Shown here: piece after piece, positions 8,701-17,432 of the stretch
How positions within the stretch are numbered: the first letter of the stretch is position 1
Layout of the letters: each line of letters begins with the position of its first letter
NCBI GenBank assembly: GCA_050295975.1
Contig: JBNKQR010000001.1
Location: 62,001-126,000 of the forward strand
Length of the DNA stretch: 64,000 nt
From: JAPHTQ01 sp050295975
Lineage (GTDB): Bacteria; Pseudomonadota; Gammaproteobacteria; Thiohalomonadales; Thiohalomonadaceae
Reading direction: 5' to 3'
Position numbers and translations under genes: made by a program
The notes under the pieces: model-generated
Database searches by the model: none
The model's input: only the letters and a program-made list of their open reading frames with translations
Told to the model about the DNA's origin: nothing

Positions 8701-10292
8701 GTAACTCAGTAGAACATTTCGATGTGGTCGTCGTCGGCAGCGGCTTTGGCGGTGCGGTAATGGCTTGCCGTCTGGCGGAACGGGGTGAGAAGGTGCTGCT
8801 ACTGGAGCGAGGCCGTCGCTGGCAGCCAGAAGATTATCCCAGAGATCCCGGCGATGCCTGGGTCTGGGACGGAAATCATCCACAATATTTTAACGGCTGG
8901 ATCGACATCAATTTTCTCGACGACATGGCAGTAGCCCGTGGCGCTGGGGTTGGCGGTGGTTCGTTGATCTATGCCAGCGTCTTCATTGTTCCGCCAAAGG
9001 AGCGTTTTGATCAGGGCTGGCCGTCGGCGATCAAGTTCGATGAACTTCAGCCCTACTACCAGCGTACAGGCGAGATGCTGGGGGTGCAGACGGTACCGCA
9101 GAATCAACTCACCCGTCGTCACCACCTGATGCACGAGGCGGCAGAGAAGAACGGTTTTGGTGATCGCTTCCAGCAAGTTGAGCTGGCGGTGACCTTCAAT
9201 CCGGAGTGGCACTACGGTCTGGATGACCCGTTTAACGACAATAAATCCAAAACCTGGACCAACCCCCAGGGGCAGCAGCAGGGCACCTGTGTCCACTGCG
9301 CCAACTGTGATGCGGGTTGTCAGGTCAAGGCGAAGAACACCCTCGATCTTAACTACATCCCCCTGGCAGAGAAGCATGGTGCCGAGGTGCGTCCCTTGCA
9401 TCTGGTACGCAAGCTCACCCCGCTGGATGAGGGCTATCGAGTCGATTTTGATCGTATCGAAGAGGGCAAACTGCATAAGGGTGCGGTAACCGCGAAACGG
9501 GTAGTCCTCTCAGCCGGTTCTATGGGTTCAACGGAGCTGTTACTGCGCTGCCGCGATCAGTATAAGACCCTGCCCAAACTGAGTAAGAAACTGGGCCACG
9601 GCTGGAGTCCCAATGGTGACTTCGTTACCCCTTCGGTACACAAGCGCGAAGTTTCTGCCAGCCAGGGACCGACCATCAGCAGTTCCATTGACCTGCTTGA
9701 TGGCAAGTACAAGGGCGCCAAGCTGTTCATCGAGGATGGCGGCTTTCCTGATCTCCTCGGCAACTATCTGGAGCAACACCTCAAGAAGCATCGCTGGTGG
9801 CCGTTCCGCTCTCACTTCGGCCTGGTGTTCAACGCCCTCGCACGTCGGGTCCGTGCCCGTGATCCAATGGAGCATGTGATGCTCTGGTTCGGACAGGCGG
9901 TGGATGCCGCCGATGGCCGCTTTTATCTGGGGCGCCCCTGGTACGCCCCGTGGCGTAAGGTGATGAAGCTGGACTGGGAGATCGATCGCTCAGAGGCAAC
10001 CATGGAGGCGATGGCCGACATGCACCGCGATTTGAGTCATGCCATCGACGGTGTTCCGTTCATTCCGCCAACATGGACCCTGCTGAAGAATTTGATTACC
10101 CCTCATCCGCTTGGGGGGTGCAACATGGGGGAAAGTATCGAAGATGGTGTAGTGGACCATCTGGGCGAGGTCTTTGGCTATCCCGGCCTCTATGTGGTCG
10201 ACAGTGCCATCCTGCCTCTGGCGTTGGGAATGAATCCGTCACGCACCATAGCCGCTCTGGCCGAACGTAGTGCGGAGAAGATGTCGCTATAA
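8697..10292 (+). CDS. GMC-family FAD oxidoreductase, cholesterol-oxidase-like
   Basis: A 531-residue flavoprotein. The FAD dinucleotide-binding motif is VVVGSGFGGAVMA near the N-terminus, followed by the RGAGVGGGS segment; the C-terminal HPLGGCNMG and NPSRTIAALAE blocks are typical of the cholesterol oxidase branch. The middle contains a cysteine cluster CX2CX2CX3C (CVHCANCDAGC), which could bind a metal or Fe-S centre and is seen in this branch from memory. The start at 8697 overlaps the stop of the preceding gene (ATGA). The substrate is unknown; a sterol or other lipid alcohol is a guess from family. Confidence 0.85.
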   Translation: MSNSVEHFDVVVVGSGFGGAVMACRLAERGEKVLLLERGRRWQPEDYPRDPGDAWVWDGNHPQYFNGWIDINFLDDMAVARGAGVGGGSLIYASVFIVPPKERFDQGWPSAIKFDELQPYYQRTGEMLGVQTVPQNQLTRRHHLMHEAAEKNGFGDRFQQVELAVTFNPEWHYGLDDPFNDNKSKTWTNPQGQQQGTCVHCANCDAGCQVKAKNTLDLNYIPLAEKHGAEVRPLHLVRKLTPLDEGYRVDFDRIEEGKLHKGAVTAKRVVLSAGSMGSTELLLRCRDQYKTLPKLSKKLGHGWSPNGDFVTPSVHKREVSASQGPTISSSIDLLDGKYKGAKLFIEDGGFPDLLGNYLEQHLKKHRWWPFRSHFGLVFNALARRVRARDPMEHVMLWFGQAVDAADGRFYLGRPWYAPWRKVMKLDWEIDRSEATMEAMADMHRDLSHAIDGVPFIPPTWTLLKNLITPHPLGGCNMGESIEDGVVDHLGEVFGYPGLYVVDSAILPLALGMNPSRTIAALAERSAEKMSL

Positions 10293-10375
10293 CCTGAACC
10301 ACTGCCCTGCGTCGTGGTCACATTGCCAACGAAATAACTGGTCAGAGCCGAAATGGCGGGACTAATATTGGCAAT

Positions 10376-10720
10376 ATGAAACGCGGCATACACAAACTAC
10401 TCACCCTTTTGCTGCTACTGGGCTTTGCTTCCCAGCCACTGCTGCTGCAGGCGCGAGCCATCACCCACGCAACCCCGCCATGCCCAATGCAGATGCAGCA
10501 GCAGATGCAGCATCACGACATGGCACAGAAGGGTGATTGTGCTAATCACATGGCCTGTGCCGATTGCGAGCTCTGCGGTCAAAGTGCCGGTAGTATGCTT
10601 GCCCCCCTTTCATCAACGAATGTTACTGCCTATGGTGGTGTCGCGGTGCTCGATACCTATCGCGGCGCCTTTGCCTCCATTGCCCTTCCTGTCGACTCAC
10701 CCCCTCCCCGAACCCTCTGA
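10376..10720 (+). CDS. Small exported Met/His/Cys-rich protein, DUF2946-like
   Basis: A 114-residue protein with a clear signal peptide (KRGIHKLLTLLLLLGFASQPLLLQARA). The mature part has a CPMQMQQQMQHHDM segment followed by CANHMACADCELC, reminiscent of DUF2946-type proteins that accompany copper handling. Metal binding is plausible from composition but not shown. No good ribosome site is visible. It stands alone between the flavoprotein and a c-type cytochrome. Confidence 0.6.
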   Translation: MKRGIHKLLTLLLLLGFASQPLLLQARAITHATPPCPMQMQQQMQHHDMAQKGDCANHMACADCELCGQSAGSMLAPLSSTNVTAYGGVAVLDTYRGAFASIALPVDSPPPRTL

Positions 10721-10824
10721 TCCCATCATATGAAATAAGGCAGGGGACGGATTAAGCCGTTGTCTGCCCAGTCTATATGGCTGTGCTGTTGGAATGAGGC
10801 ACAGTGTTATTGAGGATCGAGTAA

Positions 10825-11274
10825 ATGAAAAAAATCATGCTTACCGTGCTGGCCCTGTTTCTGGCCGCCTGTGGCGAGAACGGTGGTAATGGAGCTTCGA
10901 CGTCTGGAGCCGATGGAGTTCGACAGATGGATTTTGCCCAGGTCAGTCAGGGGGCGCGGCTATACCAGAAGAATTGCGCCGAGTGTCATGGCACCAGTGG
11001 TCAGGGTGACCCCAACTGGCGTCAACGGGATGCGGATGGGATGTTCCCGCCGCCACCGCTAAATGGTACCGGTCACACCTGGCATCACCCCAAGGAGGTT
11101 CTGCTGGATGTGATCCTTCACGGCAGTCCCAAGGGTATGGGCAAGATGCCCGCCTGGCGTGAGAAGTTAAGCGATGAGGAGATCGCGGCGATTATCGCCT
11201 GGTTCCAGTCGCGCTGGCCGGATCAGGTCTACAGTGCCTGGTATCGGATGGACCGCAAAGCCAGCGGCGGGTGA
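10825..11274 (+). CDS. Monohaem cytochrome c lipoprotein
   Basis: A 149-residue protein with a lipoprotein signal ending LAAC (Cys16-17 region), then a haem c motif CAECH and a probable distal Met ligand in GKMPAWR. This is a class I cytochrome c domain of the SoxX/CytC-553 kind, tethered to a membrane in the periplasm. The W-H pair in GHTWHH is also conserved-looking. No partner oxidase is adjacent, so the electron route is unknown. It has its own GAGG ribosome site and ends at a hairpin facing cheV. Confidence 0.85.
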   Translation: MKKIMLTVLALFLAACGENGGNGASTSGADGVRQMDFAQVSQGARLYQKNCAECHGTSGQGDPNWRQRDADGMFPPPPLNGTGHTWHHPKEVLLDVILHGSPKGMGKMPAWREKLSDEEIAAIIAWFQSRWPDQVYSAWYRMDRKASGG

Positions 11275-11285
11275 GGAAGGTGGCA

Positions 11286-11306
11286 CCGGCGGTCTGAGAC
11301 CGCCGG
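11286..11306. terminator. Hairpin between cytochrome c and cheV
   Basis: CCGGCGGTC-tga-GACCGCCGG is a perfect 9-bp stem between two convergent genes. It lacks a T run, so it may act as a weak or rho-assisted bidirectional terminator. Confidence 0.6.
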
Positions 11307-11316
11307 GAGGCCATGA

Positions 11317-12282
11317 CTATTCTGCGAGGTTATCGCCCTTTTTCGATAGTACCTTGTGCAACATGTTGGACAGTTCCTGCGGGTCGAATTTGGCCACGTA
11401 GGCGTCGGCACCGACCTTCTGTCCAATGGTTACGTTGGCATCGGCAGAGAGGGAGGAGTGCATGATCACAGGTACACCTGCGAAACGCTTGTCATCCTTG
11501 ATTTTGCGAGTAAGTACGTAACCATCCATGCCCGGCATCTCCACATCGGTGAGTACCGCATCAACCATTTCGTAGACTGGCATGTGGCTGGCCTCGGCGC
11601 GGTCTGCCAACTCTTTAAGCTTGGCCCACGCCTCCTCGCCGTTTTTCGCCTGAATGTGTTTAATGCCCAGGTGATCCAGCGTGGCGGCGATCTGCTTTCG
11701 TGCCACCACCGAGTCATCGGCAAACAAAATGGTGGCCTGTCGGTCCAACTGCTGTATCCCTGAGAAGAGGGTTGGATCGTCATCCAGCCCACCAGTCTCA
11801 GCCAGCACCTTCTCCACATCAATAATCATTACGATGCGCCCGTCTTCCAGTTCAGTGACGGCAGTGATCAGGCCGCCGTGGCGGTTAGCCATCATCTGCG
11901 GGGGCACCTTGATATCGGCCCAGGCCATACGCATGATCTGCTCTACCGAGGAGACCATAAATCCATGGGTGCTGCGGTTATATTCGGTGACGATGAGGAT
12001 CTTCGGTTCGACCTCAGTCTCCACATCGCAGAACTTGGCCAGGTTGATAATGGGGATCATGTTGCCGCGCAGGCTAACCATTCCTTCTACACCCTCTGGC
12101 ATATCCGGTGCGTGGGTGACCTCCGGCATGGTGATCACCTCGCGGATCTTGAATACATTCAGGCCAAAGACCTCTTCGCGCCCCGTGTGAAGATCCTTGC
12201 CCAGACTAAAGAGCAGGATCTCCAGTCGGTTGGCTCCGGCCAGTTGGGTGCGTTCGTCCACAGACTGCATTATTGAGGTCAT
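11317..12282 (-). CDS. cheV: CheV-type chemotaxis coupling protein (CheW + receiver)
   Basis: A 321-residue fusion of an N-terminal CheW domain (about residues 20-170, with EVFGLNVFKIREV and VSLRGNMIPIINL) and a C-terminal response-regulator receiver (about 185-310). The receiver has the acidic pair in LFADDS, the phosphorylated Asp in AVLTDVEMPG and the Lys in YVAKFD. CheV couples receptors to CheA and adapts signalling. No other chemotaxis genes are nearby. An AAGG ribosome site lies about 8 bases before the ATG. Confidence 0.92.
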   Translation of the reverse strand: MTSIMQSVDERTQLAGANRLEILLFSLGKDLHTGREEVFGLNVFKIREVITMPEVTHAPDMPEGVEGMVSLRGNMIPIINLAKFCDVETEVEPKILIVTEYNRSTHGFMVSSVEQIMRMAWADIKVPPQMMANRHGGLITAVTELEDGRIVMIIDVEKVLAETGGLDDDPTLFSGIQQLDRQATILFADDSVVARKQIAATLDHLGIKHIQAKNGEEAWAKLKELADRAEASHMPVYEMVDAVLTDVEMPGMDGYVLTRKIKDDKRFAGVPVIMHSSLSADANVTIGQKVGADAYVAKFDPQELSNMLHKVLSKKGDNLAE

Positions 12283-12421
12283 GTGCTGTTACCTTGTGCG
12301 TTGACTCGTTTGTTCAACCTCAAGTATCGGCAGGGGACGCAAAATATCAAGCTGAGGCCTGAATGGTGGGTCAATCAAGGCGCAGAATGCTATAAAGGGC
12401 TGCAAATGAACGAGGTGAACC

Positions 12422-13309
12422 ATGCATAACGACTCCCCCTACCTGCTGGGTAACGAAACGGCCTACCTGAAGTGGCGTGAAGCCAAGTTGGCTGACTATC
12501 CCACCGATGCGGCGGCATTGATTGTGGCACTGGCCGATGCCCCCAATCTCAGCGATGGGGAGTATGAACAGCTCCTGACCCTGCTGCGCAAGACCAATAT
12601 GGCGATCTATCGTACCCATCGTGGCGGTGACCCGGACAAGGGCCTCTCCAGTGGCCTGGCGAAGCGCTTTGGTCTGACTCACATCGACAGCAATCTGCTG
12701 GCTGATGATGACGGCCTTACCTCAATAACCGTCAATCCGGAAGGGGATCACCCCAAATACATCCCCTACACCAATCGCCCGATCAACTGGCACTGCGACG
12801 GCTACTACAACACCGGAGAGAAACAGATCCGCGGCATGGTGCTGCACTGCGTGAACCCGGCGGCGGAGGGGGGAGAGAATCAGCTGCTGGACCACGAGAT
12901 CGCCTACCTGCTGCTGCGTGATGCCAACCCAGATCACATTCAGGCCCTGATGCAGCCAGATGTCATGACGATCCCGCCCGGACTTGATGGTGAGGGGAAT
13001 GAACGAGGCCCATCCATCGGTCCGGTCTTTTCTATTCAGGCGGATGGTTCGTTGCACATGCGTTACACCGCACGTAAGCGCAACATTGAATGGAAGAGTG
13101 ATTCAGCGACCACCGAGGCGCTGGCGGCGCTGGAGAAGATACTTAATGGTGAGGACCATCCCTATCTGTTCCGTGCCCGTCTCGAAGCGGGAATGGGCCT
13201 GATCTGCAACAATGTGCTGCACACCCGGGATGGTTTTAACGATCGGCCCAACACATCGCGAAGGCTGCTCTACCGGGCGCGTTATTTCGATCGAATCAGC
13301 GGAACCTGA
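12422..13309 (+). CDS. TauD/TfdA-family Fe(II)/2-oxoglutarate-dependent oxygenase
   Basis: A 295-residue protein. The iron-binding facial triad is visible as HCDG (the HxD pair, about residue 123) and the distal His in NNVLHTRDGF, with the 2-oxoglutarate-binding Arg probably in the following NTSRRLLYRAR. The family hydroxylates small molecules, often to release sulfite or other leaving groups. The substrate is not deducible. It ends 3 bases from the convergent nitronate monooxygenase gene. Confidence 0.8.
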   Translation: MHNDSPYLLGNETAYLKWREAKLADYPTDAAALIVALADAPNLSDGEYEQLLTLLRKTNMAIYRTHRGGDPDKGLSSGLAKRFGLTHIDSNLLADDDGLTSITVNPEGDHPKYIPYTNRPINWHCDGYYNTGEKQIRGMVLHCVNPAAEGGENQLLDHEIAYLLLRDANPDHIQALMQPDVMTIPPGLDGEGNERGPSIGPVFSIQADGSLHMRYTARKRNIEWKSDSATTEALAALEKILNGEDHPYLFRARLEAGMGLICNNVLHTRDGFNDRPNTSRRLLYRARYFDRISGT

Positions 13310-13312
13310 TTC

Positions 13313-14476
13313 TTACGCCGTCATCGCCTTGGGGTCTTGGCCGGTGAGCAGGTAGGTCAGCAGGTCATGCACAGAACGCATTTGATCGCCGAAAGGCAGT
13401 GTCTCGGAACCTCGGAAGAACAGTCCCTTCTCCAGATTCCCCATCACCGCAGCTTCCAGTTGGGTGTCGATACAGAACTGCCCTGAGCTCGAGTCTCCGT
13501 CTTTAAGACCGCAATAGGTCAGACACTCGAAGGAGACGGCACAGCAGCCCTTCTCCGGAGTGGCACGGGAGCGAACTCGCTCCTCACGTTCCAGGTATTT
13601 CTTCAGCCAGGGTGTGAGTACAGCGCGGGCAGGTAGGCCGGCGGTGCTCATGAAGGTGACGATGTCCTCCGGTTTGGCTTCCAGCAGCACCTTTTTGAAG
13701 TTGATGTGGGCATCGCCCTCTTCAGCTACAGCGAAGGGACTACCGATCTGCACACCGGATGCGCCCATGTGGAACAGCTCCTTGATCTTCTCAAAGGAGT
13801 TAATGCCGCCCGCGGGTAACAGCGGGATCGGGTCGATCTTGAGCTGCTCGAATATCTTGGGGATCTCGGCCAGGATACGTTTGAAATCGAAGCGCTCGTT
13901 GTTGATGTCAGCAGGATTCGGCGCACCAAGGTGGCCGCCCGCATAACGAGGATGCTCCAGTACAATCGCTTCAGGCAGTACGCCTTTGCGCATCCAGCGC
14001 TTAAGCACAGCACGTACCCCGCGCTCCTCGGAGAGGATAGGCAGCAGGTGAACGTCTGGATACTCTTTGGTCAGTTCCGGCAGCTCGAAGGGCAGTCCGG
14101 CACCCATGATAATGGCGTTGGCGCCGCTGGCGCAGGCCTGTTTCACCATCTCGGGGAAGCGGTCAATAGCGCGCATCACATTGACCGCAATGTAACCTTC
14201 CGGGCCGGCAACATCGCGGGCCGATTTAATTTCACGATCCAGCGCCTCAAGATTGGCGTCGTCGATCAGCTTGCGATCCTTGGTGCGATGGGTTCTTTCC
14301 ATCAAATCCGGATGGTGTACGCGCAGATCGATGCTGGCGATGGTGCCAACCGCGCCCTCTTTGGCAACGGCACCAGCCAGCTTGTGTGCAGAGACTCCAA
14401 CCCCCATACCTCCTTGAATAACGGGTAGTACCTCGCGGTCGCGTAGTTTCAGTAGCGGCAGTGGGGTTTTTATCAT
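13313..14476 (-). CDS. Nitronate monooxygenase / NPD-family FMN TIM-barrel protein
   Basis: A 387-residue FMN-dependent TIM barrel of the 2-nitropropane dioxygenase family: N-terminal VIQGGMGVGVS, IIMGAGLPFELPE, LLPAGGINSFEKI and GASGVQIGSPFAVAEE (phosphate-binding loop). A C-terminal extension with CCAVSFECLTYCGLKDG is cysteine-rich and is not a usual part of the smallest family members. Family members detoxify nitronates or act as enoyl reductases, so function remains open. It is divergent from the radical SAM/ubiUV operon. Confidence 0.8.
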   Translation of the reverse strand: MIKTPLPLLKLRDREVLPVIQGGMGVGVSAHKLAGAVAKEGAVGTIASIDLRVHHPDLMERTHRTKDRKLIDDANLEALDREIKSARDVAGPEGYIAVNVMRAIDRFPEMVKQACASGANAIIMGAGLPFELPELTKEYPDVHLLPILSEERGVRAVLKRWMRKGVLPEAIVLEHPRYAGGHLGAPNPADINNERFDFKRILAEIPKIFEQLKIDPIPLLPAGGINSFEKIKELFHMGASGVQIGSPFAVAEEGDAHINFKKVLLEAKPEDIVTFMSTAGLPARAVLTPWLKKYLEREERVRSRATPEKGCCAVSFECLTYCGLKDGDSSSGQFCIDTQLEAAVMGNLEKGLFFRGSETLPFGDQMRSVHDLLTYLLTGQDPKAMTA

Positions 14477-14534
14477 TCTTCACCTACGGATTATTTGATG
14501 CGCAAAGTCGCGTATCATACAGGAAGCTATCGGA

Positions 14535-14548
14535 TTGATCCGCATCAT
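14535..14548 (+). promoter_or_regulatory. FNR-type box upstream of the radical SAM-ubiUV operon
   Basis: TTGAT-CCGC-ATCAT matches 9 of 10 positions of the FNR/Anr consensus TTGAT-N4-ATCAA. Its centre is 60 bases before the start codon, nearly the same as at ubiT. This suits an oxygen-regulated operon containing O2-independent ubiquinone genes. Confidence 0.65.
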
Positions 14549-14601
14549 AATGATGCAGAAAACCGTCTAAAAACATACAACAGTCGTAAACAGGAATCAC
14601 C

Positions 14602-15231
14602 ATGCAGTCAGCAGCCACCACTGACGACAAATTCGCCGACATCATAGCATACCCCCTACACGGGAATTGCTATCTGAATATCACCAGCCAATGCACACTA
14701 CGTTGTGCCTTTTGCCCGAAATACAACCGTAGCTGGGAGGTTCAGAGCTACGATCTGCGCCTGCACCACGAGCCGACGGTGGACGAGGTACTGGCGGCGA
14801 TTGGCGATCCGGGCCAGTTCAAAGAGGTCGTCTTCTGCGGTCTGGGCGAACCGACCGTGCGCATCGACGCGCTGCTGGAGATCGCCGCACGCCTGAAACA
14901 GCAGGGTGTCCGAATTCGGGTCAACACCGATGGCCTGGTTAATTTGCGTGAAGGGCGGGATGTGACCCCTGAACTGGCCGAGGTGGTGGATAGCCTCTCC
15001 ATCTCCATGAATGCCCAGGATGAGGAGACCTATATCAAGCACACCCGGCCCAAGCTCGACGGCGCCTATGCGGCGATGCAGGAGTTTGCCCGCCTGGCCC
15101 ATGAGCGCGGCATTGAGGTCAGTCTGACCGCCATCGACGGTCTGGAGGGGGTGGATATCCCAGCCTGCGAGGCCATCGCCAAATCCCTCGGCGTGAATTT
15201 CCGCCGTCGTGTTCTTGATAATGTAGGATGA
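14602..15231 (+). CDS. Radical SAM protein, TatD-associated type
   Basis: A 209-residue radical SAM protein with the cluster motif CTLRCAFC (CX3CX2C), a GLGEPT motif II and a short barrel, as in the TatD-family-associated radical SAM group. The reaction is unknown. It opens a four-gene unit: 4 bases to the next radical SAM gene, then ubiU and ubiV. The FNR-type box upstream and the company of ubiU/ubiV suggest an anaerobic role. Start at 14602 follows an AGGA-like ribosome site. Confidence 0.82.
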   Translation: MQSAATTDDKFADIIAYPLHGNCYLNITSQCTLRCAFCPKYNRSWEVQSYDLRLHHEPTVDEVLAAIGDPGQFKEVVFCGLGEPTVRIDALLEIAARLKQQGVRIRVNTDGLVNLREGRDVTPELAEVVDSLSISMNAQDEETYIKHTRPKLDGAYAAMQEFARLAHERGIEVSLTAIDGLEGVDIPACEAIAKSLGVNFRRRVLDNVG

Positions 15232-15235
15232 GCCG

Positions 15236-16180
15236 ATGGCATTAAGCGATTACATCAACACCTTCGGTCAGGACCTGCTGCGACGCTACGGCGAGCGGGT
15301 GCACAAGCTCTCCATCCACGCTGGATTCACCTGTCCTAACCGTGACGGCACCAAGGCGGTGGGTGGCTGCACCTTCTGCAATAACAGCTCCTTCAGCCCC
15401 AATGCGCGGCAGGACCCCAATGTGGTGGCCCAGCTCGACGCCGGGCGCAAGGTGCTGGCCAAACGTACCGGGGCGAAGAAATTCCTCGCCTACTTCCAGG
15501 CCTACACCAACACCTACGATGATCCGGCGCGGCTCAAGCAGCTCTACGACAGCGCCCTGACCGAGCCGGACGTGGTCGGTCTCTCCATCGGCACCCGACC
15601 CGACTGCGTGCCCCCGGCGGTGCTCGACCTGCTAGCTGGTTATCGGGATCAGGGCTACGAGGTTCATCTGGAGCTGGGTCTGCAATCCTGCTTCGACCGC
15701 ACCCTGGAGAGGGTCAATCGCGGCCACACCTTCGACGAATACCGTGAGGCAGTGACCGCGGCCCATGAGCGCGACCTGCCGGTCTGCACCCATCTCATCG
15801 TCGGTCTTCCGGGTGAGGAGAAGGCGCACAACCTGATCTCGCTGGAGCGGGTGCTGGAGCTGGGCGTGGAAGGGCTCAAGCTCCATCCGCTGCATGTGGT
15901 AAAGGGCACCATGCTCGCCAACCAGTGGCGGCGCGGCGAATACCAGCCCTGGAGCATGCAGGAATATGTACAGACCGTGGCCGACATGGTTGAGCAGACC
16001 CCAGCCGAAGTCCTCTACCACCGCCTGACGGGAACCGCCGGGGATGATATTCTTCTCGCCCCGGGCTGGTGTAACTGGAAGTGGCGGGTACTTAACGCCA
16101 TCGAACGTGAACTGGCCCGCCGCGGCAGCCGCCAGGGTATGCCCGGAGTCGTCGGCACCGAGCGTGCGGCGAAGGCGTAA
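15236..16180 (+). CDS. Radical SAM protein of the YhcC family
   Basis: A 314-residue radical SAM protein with the variant cysteine pattern FTCPNRDG...GGCTFCNN typical of YhcC, and conserved blocks IGTRPDCVP, LELGLQS, THLIVGLPGE and LHPLHVVKGT. The E. coli homolog has no settled function. It overlaps no neighbour, lies 4 bases after the previous radical SAM gene and 24 bases before ubiU, and is probably cotranscribed with both. Confidence 0.9.
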   Translation: MALSDYINTFGQDLLRRYGERVHKLSIHAGFTCPNRDGTKAVGGCTFCNNSSFSPNARQDPNVVAQLDAGRKVLAKRTGAKKFLAYFQAYTNTYDDPARLKQLYDSALTEPDVVGLSIGTRPDCVPPAVLDLLAGYRDQGYEVHLELGLQSCFDRTLERVNRGHTFDEYREAVTAAHERDLPVCTHLIVGLPGEEKAHNLISLERVLELGVEGLKLHPLHVVKGTMLANQWRRGEYQPWSMQEYVQTVADMVEQTPAEVLYHRLTGTAGDDILLAPGWCNWKWRVLNAIERELARRGSRQGMPGVVGTERAAKA

Positions 16181-16204
16181 AAGTTCTGTTTTGAGGTTCT
16201 GAAC

Positions 16205-17212
16205 ATGGCTAAAAAGGTTGAACTGGTCTGCCCCGCAGGCTCACTGCCAGCGCTGAAGCAGGCGGTGGATAATGGTGCCGATGCGGTTTACATGGGTTTC
16301 CGTGACGCCACCAACGCACGTAATTTCCCCGGTCTGAATTTCGACGAAAAGGCCGCCCGTCAGGGTATCGAATATGCCCACAGCCGTGGCCGCAAGGTAC
16401 TACTGGCGCTCAACACCTATCCGCAGCCGCAAACCTGGCCGATCTGGACCAAAGCGGTCGACATGGCCGCTGAGCTGGGCGTCGATGCGCTGATCCTCGC
16501 CGACGTCGGCCTGATGCGTTACGCCACCAACACCCATCCCAATCTTCGTCTGCATCTCTCGGTGCAAGGCTCGGCCACCAGCGGTGAGGCCATCGCCTTC
16601 TATAAAGAGCAGTTCAACATCCAGCGCGTGGTATTGCCGCGGGTGCTCTCCCTCTCCCAGGTGAAGCGGGTGATCAACGACACCGATGTGGAGGTGGAAG
16701 TCTTCGGCTTCGGTTCCCTCTGCGTGATGGTGGAGGGGCGCTGCTATCTCTCCTCCTACGTCACCGGTGAATCGCCCAACACCAAAGGCGCCTGTTCCCC
16801 GGCCCACGCGGTACGTTGGTCGGAAACCCCACGTGGTCGCGAAGTGCATCTCGGCGGCGTGTTGATCGACAGTTACAAGGAAAACGAAAGCGCCGGTTAT
16901 CCGGTGATCTGTAAGGGCCGCTTCCTGGTCAACGGTAAGCTCGACTACGCCATCGAAGAGCCGACCTCACTCTCCGTGCTCGATATCCTGCCGCAGCTAC
17001 TCGAAGCGGGTATCTCGGCAATCAAGGTGGAAGGACGTCAGCGTAGCCCCGCCTATGTGGGTCAGGTCACCCGGGTCATGCGCGAGGCGATCGATGCGGC
17101 GCAGGCCAATCCTGACGGCTATGCACCGCGCACCGACTGGGTGGCGCAACTGGACAAGGTCGCCGAAGGTAGTACCCACACATTGGGAGCATTGGAGCGA
17201 CAATGGCAGTGA
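16205..17212 (+). CDS. ubiU: UbiU, O2-independent ubiquinone biosynthesis protein (peptidase U32 family)
   Basis: A 335-residue U32-family protein. Four cysteines placed as in E. coli UbiU (in GSLCVM, EGRCYL, KGACSP and PVICKG) should hold a [4Fe-4S] cluster. UbiU pairs with UbiV to hydroxylate the ubiquinone ring without O2. Start at 16205 gives MAKKVELVCPAGS, the normal N-terminus. ubiV is downstream, but 220 bases of repeat-like sequence separate them. ubiT is at 20.7 kb. Confidence 0.95.
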   Translation: MAKKVELVCPAGSLPALKQAVDNGADAVYMGFRDATNARNFPGLNFDEKAARQGIEYAHSRGRKVLLALNTYPQPQTWPIWTKAVDMAAELGVDALILADVGLMRYATNTHPNLRLHLSVQGSATSGEAIAFYKEQFNIQRVVLPRVLSLSQVKRVINDTDVEVEVFGFGSLCVMVEGRCYLSSYVTGESPNTKGACSPAHAVRWSETPRGREVHLGGVLIDSYKENESAGYPVICKGRFLVNGKLDYAIEEPTSLSVLDILPQLLEAGISAIKVEGRQRSPAYVGQVTRVMREAIDAAQANPDGYAPRTDWVAQLDKVAEGSTHTLGALERQWQ

Positions 17213-17222
17213 AAAAAGCAAT

Positions 17223-17418
17223 TCACCGCAAAGGCGCAGAGGGCGCAAAGAAAACCATTATTGTGTCGTCATTCCGGGCGGAGCGTAGCGTAGACCCGGA
17301 ATCCAGAGATGCCATTAGCACCGCTTTATCGGGGTTTGGTCAGTACCGAAGCAATAAGCCCGAATACGTGTGCGCACATATTTCGTCTTTCTTTGCGCCC
17401 TCTGCGTCTTTGCGGTGA
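17223..17418. repeat. 196-bp inverted-repeat element (MITE-like) between ubiU and ubiV
   Basis: The ends 17223-17253 and 17388-17418 are 31-bp inverted repeats with one mismatch, beginning TCACCGCAAAGGCGCAGAGG on the left. The interior holds a second imperfect palindrome, about 17272-17304, of the ATTCCGGGC...GCCCGGAAT kind widespread in bacterial genomes. No transposase is encoded. The arrangement suggests a non-autonomous mobile element that entered the operon between two genes that are normally adjacent. Confidence 0.75.
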
Positions 17419-17432
17419 TAAGGGGTTAATAA

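Noticed and set aside
17203..17418. Open frame of 71 codons between ubiU and ubiV
   Set aside because: It lies almost entirely inside the inverted-repeat element, starts within the end of ubiU and has no ribosome site; the reading frame is a by-product of the repeat.
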